This document shows, piece by piece, positions 22,189 through 35,100 of a stretch of 64,000 bases of DNA. The DNA lies in assembly GCA_030141605.1 (NCBI GenBank), contig JAQGDQ010000809.1:1-64000 (forward strand), given 5' to 3'. Each line of letters begins with the position of its first letter. Position 1 is the stretch's first letter. Below the pieces are notes generated by a model. It was not told the DNA's origin. It saw only the letters and a program-made list of their open reading frames with translations, and searched no databases. The position numbers were made by a program, and so were the translations under genes. The DNA is from Tubiluchus corallicola (lineage: Eukaryota; Priapulida; Priapulimorpha; Priapulimorphida; Tubiluchidae).

Positions 22189-22420
22189 TGTGCTGATTTA
22201 AACTTGTATAGCCCCCTGTTAGTGATATAAATTGGTTTCCTTTTAAACAGGTCATGTGACTAGTCTTTTACCTGTACACTTACCTGTAGATTGGAGTAAC
22301 TCAGGCATTCACGCACTGCAGTGACAGATTGTTTAGCGTCATTCATTGATTCGTTGTTATAATTTCATAATTACACTTATAGAAGATCACCATGTAAGTT
22401 GATTTATTAATTTCTCAAAT
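22189..22420 (+). mobile_element. Candidate 3' LTR of the BEL/Pao remnant
   Basis: It starts TGTGCTGATTT right after the candidate polypurine tract and contains tataaattgg, repeated acctgta phrases and an att-rich end. The right border is not determined because no matching 5' LTR or target duplication was identified. Confidence 0.35.
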
Positions 22421-22429
22421 CTTGAACCT

Positions 22430-23190
22430 TTGTTTAGTAAAAAGACTAGATTAATTAGACTAGAGATTAGATTTTATAATTTGTGTAAAACTTCGCTAAA
22501 GTTAATTAGATCAATTTGGTTTAGATTTCGCTGTAAAATTGAGCAAAATTATATAAAATTATCTTATTTGTTTTCAGATTAAACGATACAAGCTACACAA
22601 TTATGTTGTTGGAGATTTTTTTATAAGAAGGTAGCATACAGTGATTAAATTCTGCCAACACTTTTTACATTTAGTTTCAATCAATGCTAATATTTCGACA
22701 TATTTTGAGATGAACTGAAAACTGAACAACGACATACGTAAGCTCTATCTTGACCTAAACAGACATTCTGCCTCAAGAAAAAAGACTGCGGACTTTAACC
22801 TAATGAAGCGGTCATTAGCGACAATAACGTAGATTAGCTAGAACTCAGTTAAAATAAGGTTAAGTGGCAATAAAACAGGTAAAATGCTCTACGCTGTGTA
22901 GATTTAAATTACTGCACACTTTAGTGTTTACAGCTATGATATCAGTGAATAAAAACCGAAACAGAATATGCTAAGTACAATCACGAGACTAAGACTAAGA
23001 CTAAGACTACCATTGTGATTGAGATTGATAGAACGTGTTCAATCATCACGATAATCAATGATGAAATGTTAATGTTGTGTTCGTGGAATAATCCTGCAAT
23101 TATTCTCCACATTACTGTGTTTCCTTCGGGCTTTCGGAGTTTATCAAAAATAAAGTGAATCTGTGTGTTTTAGACTGCAAAGTCATATGA
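22430..23190. other. Intergenic, presumed upstream region of the sulfotransferase gene
   Basis: AT-rich sequence. The only structure seen is a short (ACTAAG)n run at about 22987-23011. Promoter elements of the plus-strand sulfotransferase would be expected here, but none stands out. Confidence 0.4.
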
Positions 23191-23196
23191 ATAGCG

Positions 23197-26100
23197 ATGC
23201 TTAGGTATTCGCATAGAAAAACCTTTTTTGTTTTCATAATCTGCGCTGCGTTTTGCATCTTGAGTATTATTACACGTGCGTTGTTCTTCGATGATGGCAG
23301 AAGTGAAAATGTCCACGTATCAACTCATGAAGGCTGCAGAGAATCGGGACATCTTGGAAACAAAAGCATCGTGACGCAATCTGAACTATATTCTATATCA
23401 AGGCAGCTAATTCCAGCTACTATGAACAGAGCACTAAGATGCTCTAATGTAAGTGATACAAATATAAAAAAAAAAAAAAAAACACCAAAAAACAAAACAC
23501 AAAAAACACAAAAACAACAAAAAAAAACACACCAACAAACCAAACAACATATTAGCACTCTTTGTCAACAATGCAGTTTCTAATATTTATTTTAATATCT
23601 TCTTTATCAATAAGCATGCATATTTCCTAATTTTTACGCACAAAAATGTGCACTTTTCATTTGACCTTGTTGTTTTCTTTGAAATTTAACTAACTAAATC
23701 TAACTTTTTGACATTACATCACTATATTTAAAGAGAACATTTATGCCGCAACGTTTGTACATAGTTGTGGATAGGAATCACAGGACAGTTTAATAATAAA
23801 CCTATAACACATGTGAACACTAATAAACCTATAACACATGTGAACACTAATAAACCTATACCACACGTGAACACTAATAAACCTATAACACACGTGAACA
23901 CTAATAAACCTATAACACACGTGAACACTAATAAACCTATAACACACGTGAACACTAATAAACCTATAACACACGTGAACACTAATAAACCTATAACACA
24001 CGTGAACACTAATAAACCTATACCACACGTGAACACTAATAAACCTATAACACACGTGAACACTAATAAACCTATAACACACGTGAACACTAATAAACCT
24101 ATAACACACGTGAACACTAATAAACCTATAACACATGTGAACACTAATAAACCTATAACACACGTGAACACTAATAAACCTATAACACACGTGAACACTA
24201 ATAAACCTATAACACACGTGAACACTAATAAACCTATAACACACGTGAACACTAATAAACCTATAACACACGTGAACACTAATAAACCTATAACACACGT
24301 GAACACTAATAAACCTATAACACACGTGAACACTAATAAACCTATAACACACGTGAACACTAATAAACCTATAACACACGTGAACACTAATAAACCTATA
24401 ACACACGTGAACACTAATAAACCTATAACACACGTGAACACTAATAAACCTATAACACACGTGAACACTAATAAACCTATAACACACGTGAACACTAATA
24501 AACCTATAACACACGTGAACACTAATAAACCTATAACACACGTGAACACTAATAAACCTATAACACACGTGAACACTAATAAACCTATAACACACGTGAA
24601 CACTAATAAACCTATAACACACGTGAACACTAATAAACCTATAACACACGTGAACACTAATAAACCTATAACACACGTGAACACTAATAAACCTATAACA
24701 CACGTGAACACTAATAAACCTATAACACACGTGAACACTAATAAACCTATAACACACGTGAACACTAATAAACCTATAACACACGTGAACACTAATAAAC
24801 CTATAACACACGTGAACACTAATAAACCTATAACACACGTGAACACTAATAAACCTATAACACACGTGAACACTAATAAACCTATAACACACGTGAACAC
24901 TAATAAACCTATAACACACGTGAACACTAATAAACCTATAACACACGTGAACACTAATAAACCTATAACACACGTGAACACTAATAAACCTATAACACAC
25001 GTGAACACTAATAAACCTATAACACACGTGAACACTAATAAACCTATAACACACGTGAACACTAATAAACCTATAACACACGTGAACACTAATAAACCTA
25101 TAACACACGTGAACACTAATAAACATATAACACACGTGAACACTAATAAACCTATAACACAGGTGAACATTAAAAATTACTCATGATAGCAGTGTCTAAA
25201 ACTGTCTTATCTTCGTTACTTAGCGTTTGTATTTTGTTTGGACAAATAATTTGTTTTAACTTTTTCAATTTTAATAATTGGTTTAAATCAGCTTATTTTT
25301 CTACAGGCAGGAATTCGCTACTTAGACAACTACAAAAATCCGTGTTTTTACGTTTCAAGTGAAGGTAAGATAAACAGACAAACAGAAATAGTGGAACTCT
25401 AAAACGTCTGGGAGTTGGAGTGGGAGTGGGAGCGGGAGTGGGAGTGGGCCTAGATACTGAGCAACATGTTTCTGTAAAGATGCAAAGACTGCAAAAACAT
25501 CACGTCGTGTTTTCACAACTGGCTGTTAAACTTATCAGTTCATGTTTGTTCACTCAGTTGGATTTAATAATGAATTAAAGATCTCAAATGAATGGCTCAG
25601 ATGTAACAAATTTGGCTGAATGTTGAAAACTAAAACTTCAGTAGCAGTCAGCGTGGCAGAAACATTTCACTTTGAACTTTAAACGTGCGCGAGTGTAATT
25701 GAGATCGTAGAATCATCATTATCAATTTCTTTCTTAGACTTTACTGCAGACGAACACCTCTCTTGGTACAATAATATTCAGTGGGTTAAACTCATTTCCC
25801 AGAAGAGCCTTATCTTAGAAAAGTTTTTTGGTCATAGACATTTTCGTCGGAAAATATTCACAGAAAAGTTTTTTGTCAGAAAAATCTGCTTCCGAGAAAA
25901 AAATCTTCACAGAACAGATTTTTCCTAGAATTGCCATTTCGCAGAAATTTTTTGCCAAGTCCGTCATTTCATAAAATAAAAAAATAAAATTTGCAGAAAA
26001 TGTAATAAATCGTTTTAAAGTTGAGTGAGATATTACGCAAAGAAAAGTTTGAGGAAAATATTGCCGTTTATTTCCTTTAATGCGTACTATTTGATGTGGA

Positions 26101-29100
26101 TCACATGTTCAGAAAATTTCAAACTGTTTAGTGGAAAGTAGATTTGTAACATCAGAACGATTAGGAGGAAGCCATGTAGATCTTTTTCACGTATGGGTAA
26201 ACTTGCACTAAATAATTGGCTTCAGTATAAATTAGCCGTAAACAGTCACAGAATCGTCTTGTTATTGCTGTTAATTTTATTGATGTAGCTGCTAACATTG
26301 ATTGCCAAGCTTTATCAACTTCATCCCACTTCTGATACCAGTTATATGACGACAGCCAAGTAGGATTGGATTAAAATTCGTGTTGTTACACCATGTCGTA
26401 GAGTTTGTCCCAAAACCGTGCAGTGATGCCACAGAATTGAAGAAGAAATTAAAAATAAACCTGCCAGCACTTTTGTCCTGCATCTTTCACACTGGCTTAT
26501 GGAACAGGTGCTGAGATCGTAACCACCCCTGCCCGTGCTGCTGCTGTGGAAGCTCTGCATATTAGACTACTTGTAGGTGATAGTAGGTACAGGCTTCGTA
26601 ATGGACAAAACCAGGACAGACCAGGGGTGCGGGTGAAAACATCAGTATGTAATTTATATATAAATGCGATTATAATGTTTCAAAATTGTGATCTGGGTTG
26701 AATAAAAAATAAAAATTAGTTGCACCTTAGTAGTAAATCCAACCAGCATAACCGAATTCGAAAACGACATAGTACTGCTCATTTTTCTTTTCAGAAAACA
26801 TGAAATTTTTGAGATGTCTGCCATATGTTTACCTAATCGGTGCTCAAAAATCAGGAACAACTTCGATTTACGAGATATTAGCAAAACATCCGGATTTCAT
26901 AACAAGTGGTTTAGGGAAAGAAGTTCACTGGTGGGAGAATTTCAGACTTACAAAACGTATTAATGTATTGTAATTATTTTGATTCTGAGAAAAGATATAA
27001 ATAGTTAATTTTGTTACATTGTGCAAAGTGTGATTTTTCCCTTGTTAATGTGATCCTCGTTTGCATAGTAACTCTGTAAAGATGTTCACTTCGCCGTGGT
27101 GTGGGTCACGTTCACGTAATGAGTGTTTAGCCAGTTTTTATATTGCGAACTGAAAATAAAGTTACTCTGTATTTTAAAATTTCATGATAAAACTGATGTC
27201 ATGGCAAAGATAAATGATGTTCTAACAGAAAAGAACTGATCCTAGCGCATCATATGCAAGCAATGTCCACGCTTATTGTTCGTCTGTGTATTTTACATGC
27301 GAGTAAAACGTGCGTGTATTCCGGACTAACTCTCGACAAGCAATAGCTGGCAAAATAATGTTTCTGCACCAAGAAATGGAAATGCATATTACGTTCGAGC
27401 AATAGCATTTGCAGTTTATTTAAATGTTGATGATGTTTTCTTATAGAACACGAGCTTATGGCGAAAAAGAAGTCAGGATTTCTACCTAAGCTTAAGTTTT
27501 CAAGAAACAATCTTTAATTATTTTGCAGGTAAAAGTGTTTCTCTCTATAGTAGGCTTATAGATTAACAGTACTTAGACAAGTCGTGCAATTTGTAATCAT
27601 AGCCACATTATGAGAACTGGCAAGACTTCGCGTGTAGTGTGTGATTTTTTTATACGGCTTGGCAATCTGTAGATCCATATTTAGCATTACTCATTACACT
27701 GGCGTTTGTGGCATGACCAGTAGGTAGCTAGTTGTCAAGGATAGTCCTCTAAGATGAATTCTGTAACACTAGAGGTTTTAGCTATGTTCACGTGTATACA
27801 CCTGTACCAGCGATGTAGCTGGAGGCAGCATCACAGAAGAAGTCATCAATAAACAATAAATGCCCTGCCATCATTCAAAAATTTCCTAGTGTCCGTGTTG
27901 CCTAATTTAGGTCGCTAAGTTCACTTTGTCAGAAAATTGCGCTAATGTTAATTTACTTTAGTTTGGCTTAGTTGACTACCTTCTGCAATGTTTGTTACTG
28001 ACTGGTCTATGGTCTGCGGCCATAGTGGTAGTTCTAAATGGTGCGTCGTGTTTTAGTTCAGAATTCATATTAGAATAGTTATTTCTATCTGCATCAGCTG
28101 AACATCGGTTCGAACTGCAAACCAAATAAGTTCAGTTTTATCAATTTACTAATATTATTAACTAAAACTACTTTCCAGACCATACCTCATTTTGATTTAT
28201 GGTGTAAAATATATACATGATTACTGTACACAGTATCTAAATCCTTCCGATCATTAAATGTGATCTATTCCGTACTTTAGTTTAACTAACAGCCAGCAGT
28301 ACTGAACTGACAATGACGTCACTGCTATATACAGTTTTCCAGCAGAACGTTTTATAAGCGATTTGCACTTTGGAAACTATACGAATTTAGGCTTGAGAAA
28401 TAAAAATTCTGTAGTGTGAATTATTCTTAATAGGGTAATCGTTTTCCTTTCAACATTTTGGATGGTTGATAAATTTCGAGCTGTTGAGTGCTGCTTGCCC
28501 TTAACGAGAATTAGTTTCAGATTAACTTTGATTATTTTTGACCTGAATTGTTGGTGATCTTTGGCAAGAAAAGCCTGTTATGGCACAAAAAACAGGTGCT
28601 GTACCTCTCAGTTCAGATGTGTTAGTTTGCGACGAACTACACACGTTCGACAGCTCATGAAATTTAAATTTTTATCTTAAAACTTGCCTAGTTTTAGTGC
28701 AACACTCTGAATATCTTACAGTAACACTGTACTTGAGTTTTCGCTTTCACAAACACGAGCAACAAGCTCGCCTGGAATATTTTTGCTGATGAAAATTATG
28801 TTAGTTTGTGATGTCATCAATAGTTGGGCTCGCACGCCGTTAATTAAGTTTTTAATCAATTATTTTATTATCAGAAACACTTTTGCAGTATTAATTGTGT
28901 TAAAATGTATACTTTTTATCGGATTTGAAAATGGGGTACTATATGAAAAATCATCATCCGTCTTACTTGAAACTTTACTCTCTTTTTATTTGAACAGATT
29001 CAGGTCATGGGAATACAAGTTTTGAGCAATATTTGAATGTTTTTGAACACGCGAGCAAAGAAATAGAAAAACAGAAGAATGTGGAAGATTCATTTCACAC

Positions 29101-32100
29101 CAAATTCACAGGTATGCCAGAAAAATAAGTTGCACATCTTTTTATCTTATTAATTGTACAGAGTGAAATCTCGTCAGAGAATCGTTGTATTTGATGGATG
29201 TGTCTAACCTGAAGCAGGCAAGCGTCGCTTTATGACTTAATGCTACACCAAATATTACAGGAAGTCCATCACAACGAAATTCACAAAGCAATGCATTCAT
29301 TGATTCACTGATTACACGGCATCAGTTTCTTCAGAGACTTTTGGGAACTTCCTCTAGAATAAGAATAGGTGTATCTACCATGTTCCGGTACCATGTTCCG
29401 CGTTATAAGTTGTATCGCTTGGATGAAAGATTACAGTTTATTTTTGATTAATGTAAAAATGAGAGGTACATATAGGTTATGATCGTAAATCAGTGACATC
29501 ATAGCGAACAGGCAACAGTCAAAACGCTGCATAGATTTTGCTCTTGTCGAATGATTTGATAAATAATCCAATTCGTATTCCTAAAGTTTTCTCAAAGCCA
29601 GTGAAATAACCAGAGCTTTCTGGGAATATTTTTGGGTATTCTTACCGATGATGCAACTAACCACTTGTTTGTAACTGTTTTTAAAATGACAAACCTGATG
29701 TAAATAATGTAACTCAGCCACCCAGAAGAAACATTTTACTAGCCAGTTTGCTAAACAGTACAGACTGTAAATAGTTTATTAGCCTGAAGGTAATGTGCGT
29801 CAATTGCGTGAAAATTATTTAAATTTCTTATTAAATTGATTTTGGTGGCTGGAAAACTTAATCAAAATTAGCTGAAAATGCTAATAAACATTTGTTTTAA
29901 TAAATATTACACTGTAAAACATGCTAAACATTTAAAAATGCAAAAACTTGCACACCCCTTTTATTTGTTCCTTGCTTGACTCAAATTAGAAACTGCATTG
30001 CTAATATACTTTAGTATCATTTACAGATTATAAAGTGTTTAGATCTTTTTTGAGTCATTAACAGTACAGGTACCCCTATGTTAATTTAATTGTATTTCAG
30101 CACTATGTGAAGGCCCGTGGACTTTCCCTACCAGTGGACAACCCTGATTAGATAGGTGTAAATGAGGCATTATAGTGACCAGGCCCACTAAACAGGTGGT
30201 CAGCCGGGGCGGCGCCCGGGCTCCATGAGTTGAGGTGGGGCTCACAAACCAAAGGAGGAAAAAAAACGACGGTGTACCTTGACCAATGCAAACAAGATAA
30301 AATGTGTGCTTGTTAAACCAAAACCGTCCATAAGTCGGCAGTTGAAAACCACGTTTTCCTGCTTCAAAGTAGAATGTACCAAAAATTCTGTCAAATATCA
30401 ATTTTTTGTTTTTTATAAAAACAAACACTAAATGTATTGGCCTTATATATTCTATTATCAAATCGTCTTTAAAATGTTAGAGAAATACTGAAAATCTAAG
30501 TTTGTATCACCTTACCGACTTCTCTGCCTAAAAACTGGACTGCAATTGTGGAGTATCATTATTTGGAGAACTGGAGGAGGAGTCCAAGTTTCCTTTTGCC
30601 CTGGAGCGCAGCAATTCTTTTGGCGACCCTAATAGTGACGCAAGGGCAATAATTATCCCATTATGTAGTACTAACGTTCGACTTCGTAGTAAGTGGTATT
30701 AGTCATGTAAGATTCTTTTTTGACGTTTATTATCTAAGGTAAATGAACTTAATGTTTTGGCTTTTTCTTAAAGTGGCCGCACAGAACATGGAAGCAACAG
30801 ATTTTGCATTTAGATACAGAATGATGCCTCAAAATTGCATAATGATCACGAGAACTCTTATTTTGCTGATTTTAAATTGCAGGAGATTTTACACCCAACT
30901 ATATTTCCGATGAAAGAGCTCTTGGCGTGAATCAATACATAGCTGATGACATACACTGGTTAACCCCATCTGCAAGGCTTATTGTCATTTTGCGAAATCC
31001 AACTGATAGGTATGAACCTATATATGTATAATTTTTATTCGTACTCGTGATACAATCACATCAAATAAACAAAGAGATCAACAAACAAAGTAACATTAAT
31101 TAACAAGATTAGTAAGCAACGCGAATATATACAATTAAGTGAGAGTAAAATATGTTAGTATGGCGTACAACTCATTCCAGTCAAAAAATCAAAACAGTTA
31201 CCTTCTAGAGCCCATATAACTTCCTTAATGAAATTTACAGTCTGTATTTGTTCTTTGCTACCATTACTTCTTACATCTAATGAACAGTAAAAAACTTTAG
31301 AAAAAAAAATTTAATTTGTGTAAAAAGATTTGAACTTATTACAAATAGATAACAAATTATAACTTATCATAGCAGACTCATGAAATCGGGAATTATGTGC
31401 AAAGAAATTGGCAATATGATTTTCGCTATATGTAAGCAACTGTGGTAAAATTTAACAAATCGTTTCTGTAACTGTTAAGTGGGGGAACAATATCACGTAT
31501 AAAAGGAATATAGAACAATATCACATGTGTATATATATATATATATATATGCGTGTGTATCATGGGTATGGTCACCTTGAAGAAGGTGACTTTATAGTTA
31601 CCTACAAGTTGGATGGATCTGTGCACAATAATTACTGTGTTTCAGAAAAAAAGTAGTCATTGAATTCAGTGGCAAAGTCGGGTATGCGGGTTTGACGATC
31701 TAATTCTAATACAAACCCCCACTTTCAGAACCTAATAGAAATGCTACAGCCGTGGAAAATGGTGATTATTAAAGTAGTTTCACGTCGTTTATCGAGGATG
31801 CGTTTATCGTCTAGAAACTCAAGTACTTAGTTTTAACACAATTTTGTTATGGGATTGGATCAGACAGTTTGAACAACATGATTTAGGAACCTCACCACAA
31901 CAAACTATATACGCTATTTGCAAAAACATTTACAGTAAGAATTGACTACATCTACGCTAGCTGAAAAGTATTACAATATTACGTTAGATATTAGTACCAA
32001 ATGATAGTTAAAAATATTAATGTAGGAATATTTAAGACTGGCGTATCTCATATCAGATAGAAACTACTGGAAGTGTTTAGTACGTAATATAAAGTCATGT

Positions 32101-35100
32101 ATACATTGGAATATTTTACAGTTAGCAACATAGTTAAATTCATCTTTTCCGGATAATAACAACTTCAACAGATCATTAGTTCCTAAGGCAGCTATATTAA
32201 GGTTTTCAGGCAGCAGTTTCATTTAGTTTATTAAACAGAATAACCCTAGTTTGTTGACACAATGGGCAGTGCAACAAAAAGTGTTCAACAGACTCAAATA
32301 CACAGTTACCTTTCGGCAATATTGGATGACCGTTATTATCTTTACAGCCTTTAGAGAAAAGGTCATAGTTCAGCTGAGAAAATCCGATTCTTATGCGCGT
32401 ATGATGCACAGAAATTGGCGGTTTACCAAATGAAAAATGCTTCTTACGCCGTGAAAAACCCAAATGAGTTTTGAGCTCTCGTTTGAAATGTGAAATGGAT
32501 GTAATTTCACGAATGTTCTGTGGCAAGTTGTTCCACATGTTAATTGTCGATATGAAAAATGATTTTTCGCAGCTGACAGAACGGCAGTTAAAATTTCTGT
32601 ATTTAGTACCACTGCGTACATAATAGGGGGTAACTTCGTTTACCTTTGGTGGCAGAGTTGCACTTAAATAGTGTGGCGTTAAGAATTTGATTATTTTGAA
32701 AAAAGACGACATGGGCGATGATAATGAAAGCGTGTCCCTACTTTAGTGAAGCCGCTGTCAGACAAGATGCTTGCAGGGGAAGATCAAAACATAGCGCCAG
32801 AACAAATTCTAGCAGCAGATTGCTAGGTATTTTCTAATAAACGTATACTGTTTTCACTGCATCCTGACCGTACTAGGTTGCCATACTCAATAGCATGAAA
32901 ATTAGTCGTAATGAATCATCGCTCGCGCGTAACTCTGGGCATATTAACTGACATACGTCGAAAGTTGTTTAGCTTAAATTACTTTGTCTACAATTTTTGA
33001 GACGTGATAGTTCCAGTTCAGATCATATGTAAGATGGATACCTAAGTGTTTTTGAACATTTACTGTTTTCAGTAGAGTATTAGATAAATATAGAGTGGGA
33101 TATTGAGGAACTTTGGATTTAAGGGAGAAAAGCATGACTTCGGTTTTATTTGTTTAGATCATGTATGGGGAAACCACGGAACTGTCAGCAACAAACGCTT
33201 ACTATACAGTGTTAAACAGAAACTCCAATACGTATATCTTAAAAAATGGAAAGAAGGAATTAAAAAAACACACAGCACTAATGACAACGATGGAAACAAA
33301 TTAAGAATCTACTACAAAGTTAAAGAATGCTACGAATTAGAAAATTACTTGCAAATTAATACTGTGACCTACAATGCTAGAATTGCTTTCACGAAATTCC
33401 TACTGAGTTCCCACTATCAGTTCCTACTGACTAGCAATAAAAACCGGTAGACATCATAAACTTAACAAAATACCAGCCAATAAAAGATACTGTATGCAAT
33501 GCGACCCAAACAAACAAGGAATAGAAGACGAAACCCATTTGCTCTTGCACTGTCGTAGATACGAACAACTAAGAAATACCCTTAATACGGAAATTAGCTC
33601 TATATATCCAAAGTTTACCTACTGATTAGATGATGACATACTAAAATTACTAGTATGCTCAAACGATTGAGAATTTCTCCAAATTGCTTGTAATTTTGTT
33701 TTAAAATGTGTCAGTTTTCGAATGTAATTGTTATAAATTGAAAATAAATGAACTATGTATATATAACTAACATCACGCATGTAAACTAAATACTACATGT
33801 GTATGCAACTATCTTAAATTTATGTTTATGTATATTCACGTTGTACCATTAGGTTAATACATCAAAGTTTGATGTTGTGTCTTTGGTTTAAATTGTTGAA
33901 TTTTTTCAGATGTTTATTAAATAATCCAAAGTGTGGAATTTAAAAGTCTATTGGGTATTTGGCAGGAATAACTTCTTGAATGTGTTGGGTGTGTCAGCAT
34001 GGCAAAGGCAAGCTTGTATCTGTTGAGATGGCAGATGAACCTCGCATTTCCTCTGTGTTGTTCTAAGACAAATTATCAACTACCCTGTTTACGATTATCA
34101 GCTTGTATTCGGTTTGCATTAGAAAATTCAGCACTATAAAAGAATAACGTTTTTAACTCGTTTAGATTGTTTGACTGTTTGTAATAATCCCATTCACTTC
34201 ACATAGACTCATTTCGTGGTATGGCAGCAACTTGGCTCCGGATTCCATCACTCCACAAAAAATTCATGAAGACATTGAGAAGGGAATTGCCGCTTATCGC
34301 AATTGCACCACGATAATGAAGCCAGACAGTTTCGAGAAATACCCATGCGTCTATAATAAAAATTTTAGAATTCAGGTATTTCTGCAAAAGGTTATTTATG
34401 AAATCATTACGCGAATATGAAATTATATTATAATGGACTGAATTCGACTTGGCTCGAGACTCAGTGAGTCGAATTCCAGGATAGCACGGTGGTCTTTAAA
34501 TTCGGTATTATGTTGGTTCATTTTGTATACTTGTTTTCTACTGTATTTATTTAACTAATGAAATTCTCTTAATTACAAATGCTATCTAAATTAGTAATTA
34601 ACTATTTATGAACTAACTGCATATACCTTTTGTAACAAGTCATCTAGCACACACAAATGTCACAAAATAGAACACTAGAATAACACTATAACAAGTTTTA
34701 TTGTCCGCATTAATAACAAAAATAGGAAATAAAATACACAGAAAACACTAACTTAAGTAAGTGTTTGGAGCACCTGTGTCAGAAATCCAGGCTGTAGTGA
34801 CCTCTACGCGCTTTTACACTGGCATTCCAGGTCAGCTGGCTTCTCACACCACGTGTAGGCACAAACAAGACGTCTGGATCTACAAGGAAGAGATGAGTCG
34901 CTGCTGACGTGGAAGCAGGGCGTGCAGAGGATACCTGATCCGACAACAGGTGCCTCCGTAACAATATGAAAACCGTATTTTATAAAAACGCAGTAGCTTT
35001 GCAAAAAGTCATGCGTCAGCAATTTTTTTACTGGTTTATTTACCATATTTGTTTATTCATTTGTTAATTTATTATTATTTTTTTAGGTTATTCGGATCTT

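Noticed and set aside
23728-25186. Very long open frames on both strands (repeats of KPITHVNTN and VFTCVIGLL) as a repetitive protein
   Set aside because: The 27-bp unit is a multiple of three and has no stop in several frames, so any frame stays open. It lies inside an intron of a well-supported gene and has no flanking coding context.
27426-27516. Extra sulfotransferase exon (EHELMAKKKSGFLPKLKF)
   Set aside because: The flanking exons at 26795-26956 and 28998-29111 already join in phase 1 with family-consistent sequence, and this stretch ends in a stop.
30081-30461. 126-residue minus-strand open frame as a gene
   Set aside because: Part of it (30316-30412) is a dispersed repeat found again at 10.2 kb, the frame is not conserved there, and it lies in an intron of the sulfotransferase.
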